A DNA stretch of 41,674 nucleotides from an uncultured Acidobacteriia bacterium (lineage in GTDB: Bacteria; Acidobacteriota; Terriglobia; Bryobacterales; Bryobacteraceae). Positions 40,470 to 41,674 of this stretch are shown piece by piece. The DNA is taken from NCBI GenBank assembly GCA_903881085.1, contig CAIRSA010000467.1, forward strand, positions 1 to 41,674, written 5' to 3'. The first letter of the stretch is position 1, and each line of letters begins with the position of its first letter. The notes beneath the pieces are model-generated. The model worked only from the letters and a program-made list of their open reading frames with translations. It was not told the DNA's origin and did no database searches. Position numbers and translations under genes: made by a program.

Positions 40470-40957
40470 GAAAAAAAAGAGGGTCCGATTGGAAAGGAGA
40501 GAGGAAGAACAAGGGTCGAGACGCATTTGCGCACATGGACGAAATCCCTATATGTGGTGGTCAACGAGGCCGCTTCCAGTCCCTCCGGACTGAATGAATG
40601 TAAAACTAGAATACCCTGATGTTGTACAGATGTCAACAAATAAATACATTACAATTATGTGTCTAATTAATTGAACACCAGGACTATCGGTACGGCGTAC
40701 AAGCTATTGATAATCTTGGCCAAACATCTGTGGATTACTTCACAGATGGGTATCTGTGTTGTGACAAGTGGAGATGTTAAATAATCAACATTACCGCCAC
40801 CACTAACTACGAAGTTAAAGACAGCGTCAACGGCTGCCTTAACCGAGCTCGGAATCCATCCGCGCGAGGATAATATCCACGATCCCCGCCGTTGCAACCG
40901 GTGGGGTTCCGTCTTGGCAACCTTTGTCACAAGGCGGCCACATCAAAAATGGCCTCT
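40470..40957. other. Gene-free interval upstream of the export operon
   Basis: About 490 bp between the candidate operator and the 3' end of the transposase remnant. It is fairly AT-rich near 40620-40680. I see no gene in it. It is the likely place for the operon promoter and holds the unrecognised end of the ISL3 element. Confidence 0.5.
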
Positions 40958-41674
40958 TCAGCAGAATCTGTGGGGAGATTCTGGTTCCGGCAAGCGTCCC
41001 AAGTTGTGATAAAGGGCGATTTCCATCGCTTTGAAGGTGCGAAAGCCGTAGGATCGTCTGGTAACCACTCGGATTTTGTTGTTAATCCCTTCGACGGTGC
41101 TACTGGAAATTTCCCCTTTAGCTCGAAACCAATTCAGGATGAGCAGTTCATGGGTGCGCAGCATCCGGGCCACCTTCTTCATCGGCTCCAAGCGGCACCG
41201 CATAGCCCGCGGTCACAAATAATCGAGAAAGCCCTCGGCCCAGGTCCCCGATTTGAACGTCCAAAAATGAGGGAAGGCTTATTTTAATTCCCAGGCTCGT
41301 GCCGTGGCCAGTTTTTTTTGCGAGCTTGGCCTTGAGCTTTCGCCTCGCTCTGCCACGCACCTTGCTGGCGCGGCGCACCTCGTCGACCGCCTGGTTCATA
41401 TGGCTGGTGATATGAAACCGGTCCAAGACGTGCAGCGCCCGACCAGCCTTTTCCTTGATGCCATTCAAGTACGGCTTCCACCTGTCGCTACACACAAATC
41501 GCAGCCCTTTTACGGCCTCCGGCCCCAGTGCCTTCAGACCGCGCCGCAGCGTGGCTTGCGAACGGGGGCGTCCCACCCTCAGCAAGCGCCGGCAATGCGC
41601 ATCGATTTAATTGATGACGGTCAGAAAGTTGTCTGCCCGCATGCCATGTCCCCAATGCATCTCGTCTACGCCGA
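40958..41674 (-). pseudogene. ISL3-family transposase pseudogene, cut by the window end
   Basis: Reading from the window edge: VGVDEMHWGHGMRADNFLTV, a TAA stop at 41607-41609, then CRRLLRVGRPRSQATLRRGL, GLRFVCSDRWKPYLNGIKEK and HVLDRFHITSHMNQAVDEVR. A frame change at the T8 run 41312-41319 leads to AWELK-stop-AFPHFWTFKSGTWAEGF and another stop, then MKKVARMLRTHELLILNWFR, the catalytic-Glu region KGEISSSTVEGINNKIRV, and GRLPEPESPHRFC. These are the landmarks of ISL3 DDE transposases. Three stops, a frameshift and an internal deletion after DEVRR show it is inactive. Confidence 0.9.

Noticed and set aside
40455..40475. Sigma54 promoter (TGGCAC) upstream of the export operon
   Set aside because: The TGGCAC box lies on the plus strand, pointing away from the operon, and the required downstream TTGC box is absent.
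40667..40930. 87-codon open frame on the minus strand
   Set aside because: No recognisable motif, no ribosome-binding site, and located at the end of a decayed insertion sequence.

Overview
The window looks like a chromosomal segment of an Acidobacteriota bacterium, most likely from the Bryobacterales/Solibacter branch. This is inferred from gene content and style (secreted DUF1080 protein, bactofilin, COG2856 ImmA/IrrE remnant, DUF6788, many GC-rich palindromic intergenic repeats, high GC) and not from a marker gene. No rRNA gene or CRISPR array is present.

Left part (1-15.2 kb): mixed single genes. An intact comM/yifB Mg-chelatase-like AAA+ gene is followed by a decayed, inverted copy of its own 5' third. 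Then come a DUF1080 protein translationally coupled to a membrane protein, a probable metal/copper-linked outer-membrane barrel with a small Cys/His-rich secreted partner, a secreted alpha/beta esterase, and an ImmA/IrrE metallopeptidase pseudogene whose catalytic Glu codon is a stop. A tyrosine/glycine/proline-rich secreted protein, a TIM-barrel sugar isomerase-like protein, a methyltransferase-like gene beside a bactofilin, a TPR protein, a receiver-like small protein and a periplasmic metallo-beta-lactamase-fold hydrolase follow. A PemK/MazF toxin-antitoxin pair lies just 3' of a tRNA-Ser(UGA), followed by a DUF6788 gene.

Right part (15.2-40.5 kb): one long, minus-strand exopolysaccharide locus of Wzx/Wzy type. 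In transcription order it has a ribbon-helix-helix regulator, wza, wzc (BY-kinase), then after an interruption a methyltransferase, wzx, glycosyltransferases, a DUF6625 protein, an acyltransferase-3, a wzy-like polymerase, a WcaF-like acetyltransferase, more glycosyltransferases, gmd and fcl (GDP-L-fucose), and a WecA-like initiating phosphoglycosyltransferase with a GAF-like tail. The set resembles a colanic-acid-style pathway that makes a fucose-containing, acylated polymer. Many genes overlap by 4 bp, which suggests coupled translation. The glycosyltransferase core (about 20.3-32.7 kb) is visibly more AT-rich than its flanks, suggesting horizontal exchange.

Between wzc and the glycosyltransferases (32.7-36.5 kb) sits an accessory insert: an IS66-like transposase remnant, a terminase large subunit split into two intact overlapping genes without any other phage gene, a small conserved protein, a second PemK/MazF toxin-antitoxin pair paralogous to the first, and one plus-strand gene. 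Three copies of a 32-nt direct repeat separate these modules. Short tandem repeats (12-mer and 18-mer) occur both here and inside an inverted-repeat element between wzc and wza. The window ends in a multiply broken ISL3 transposase.
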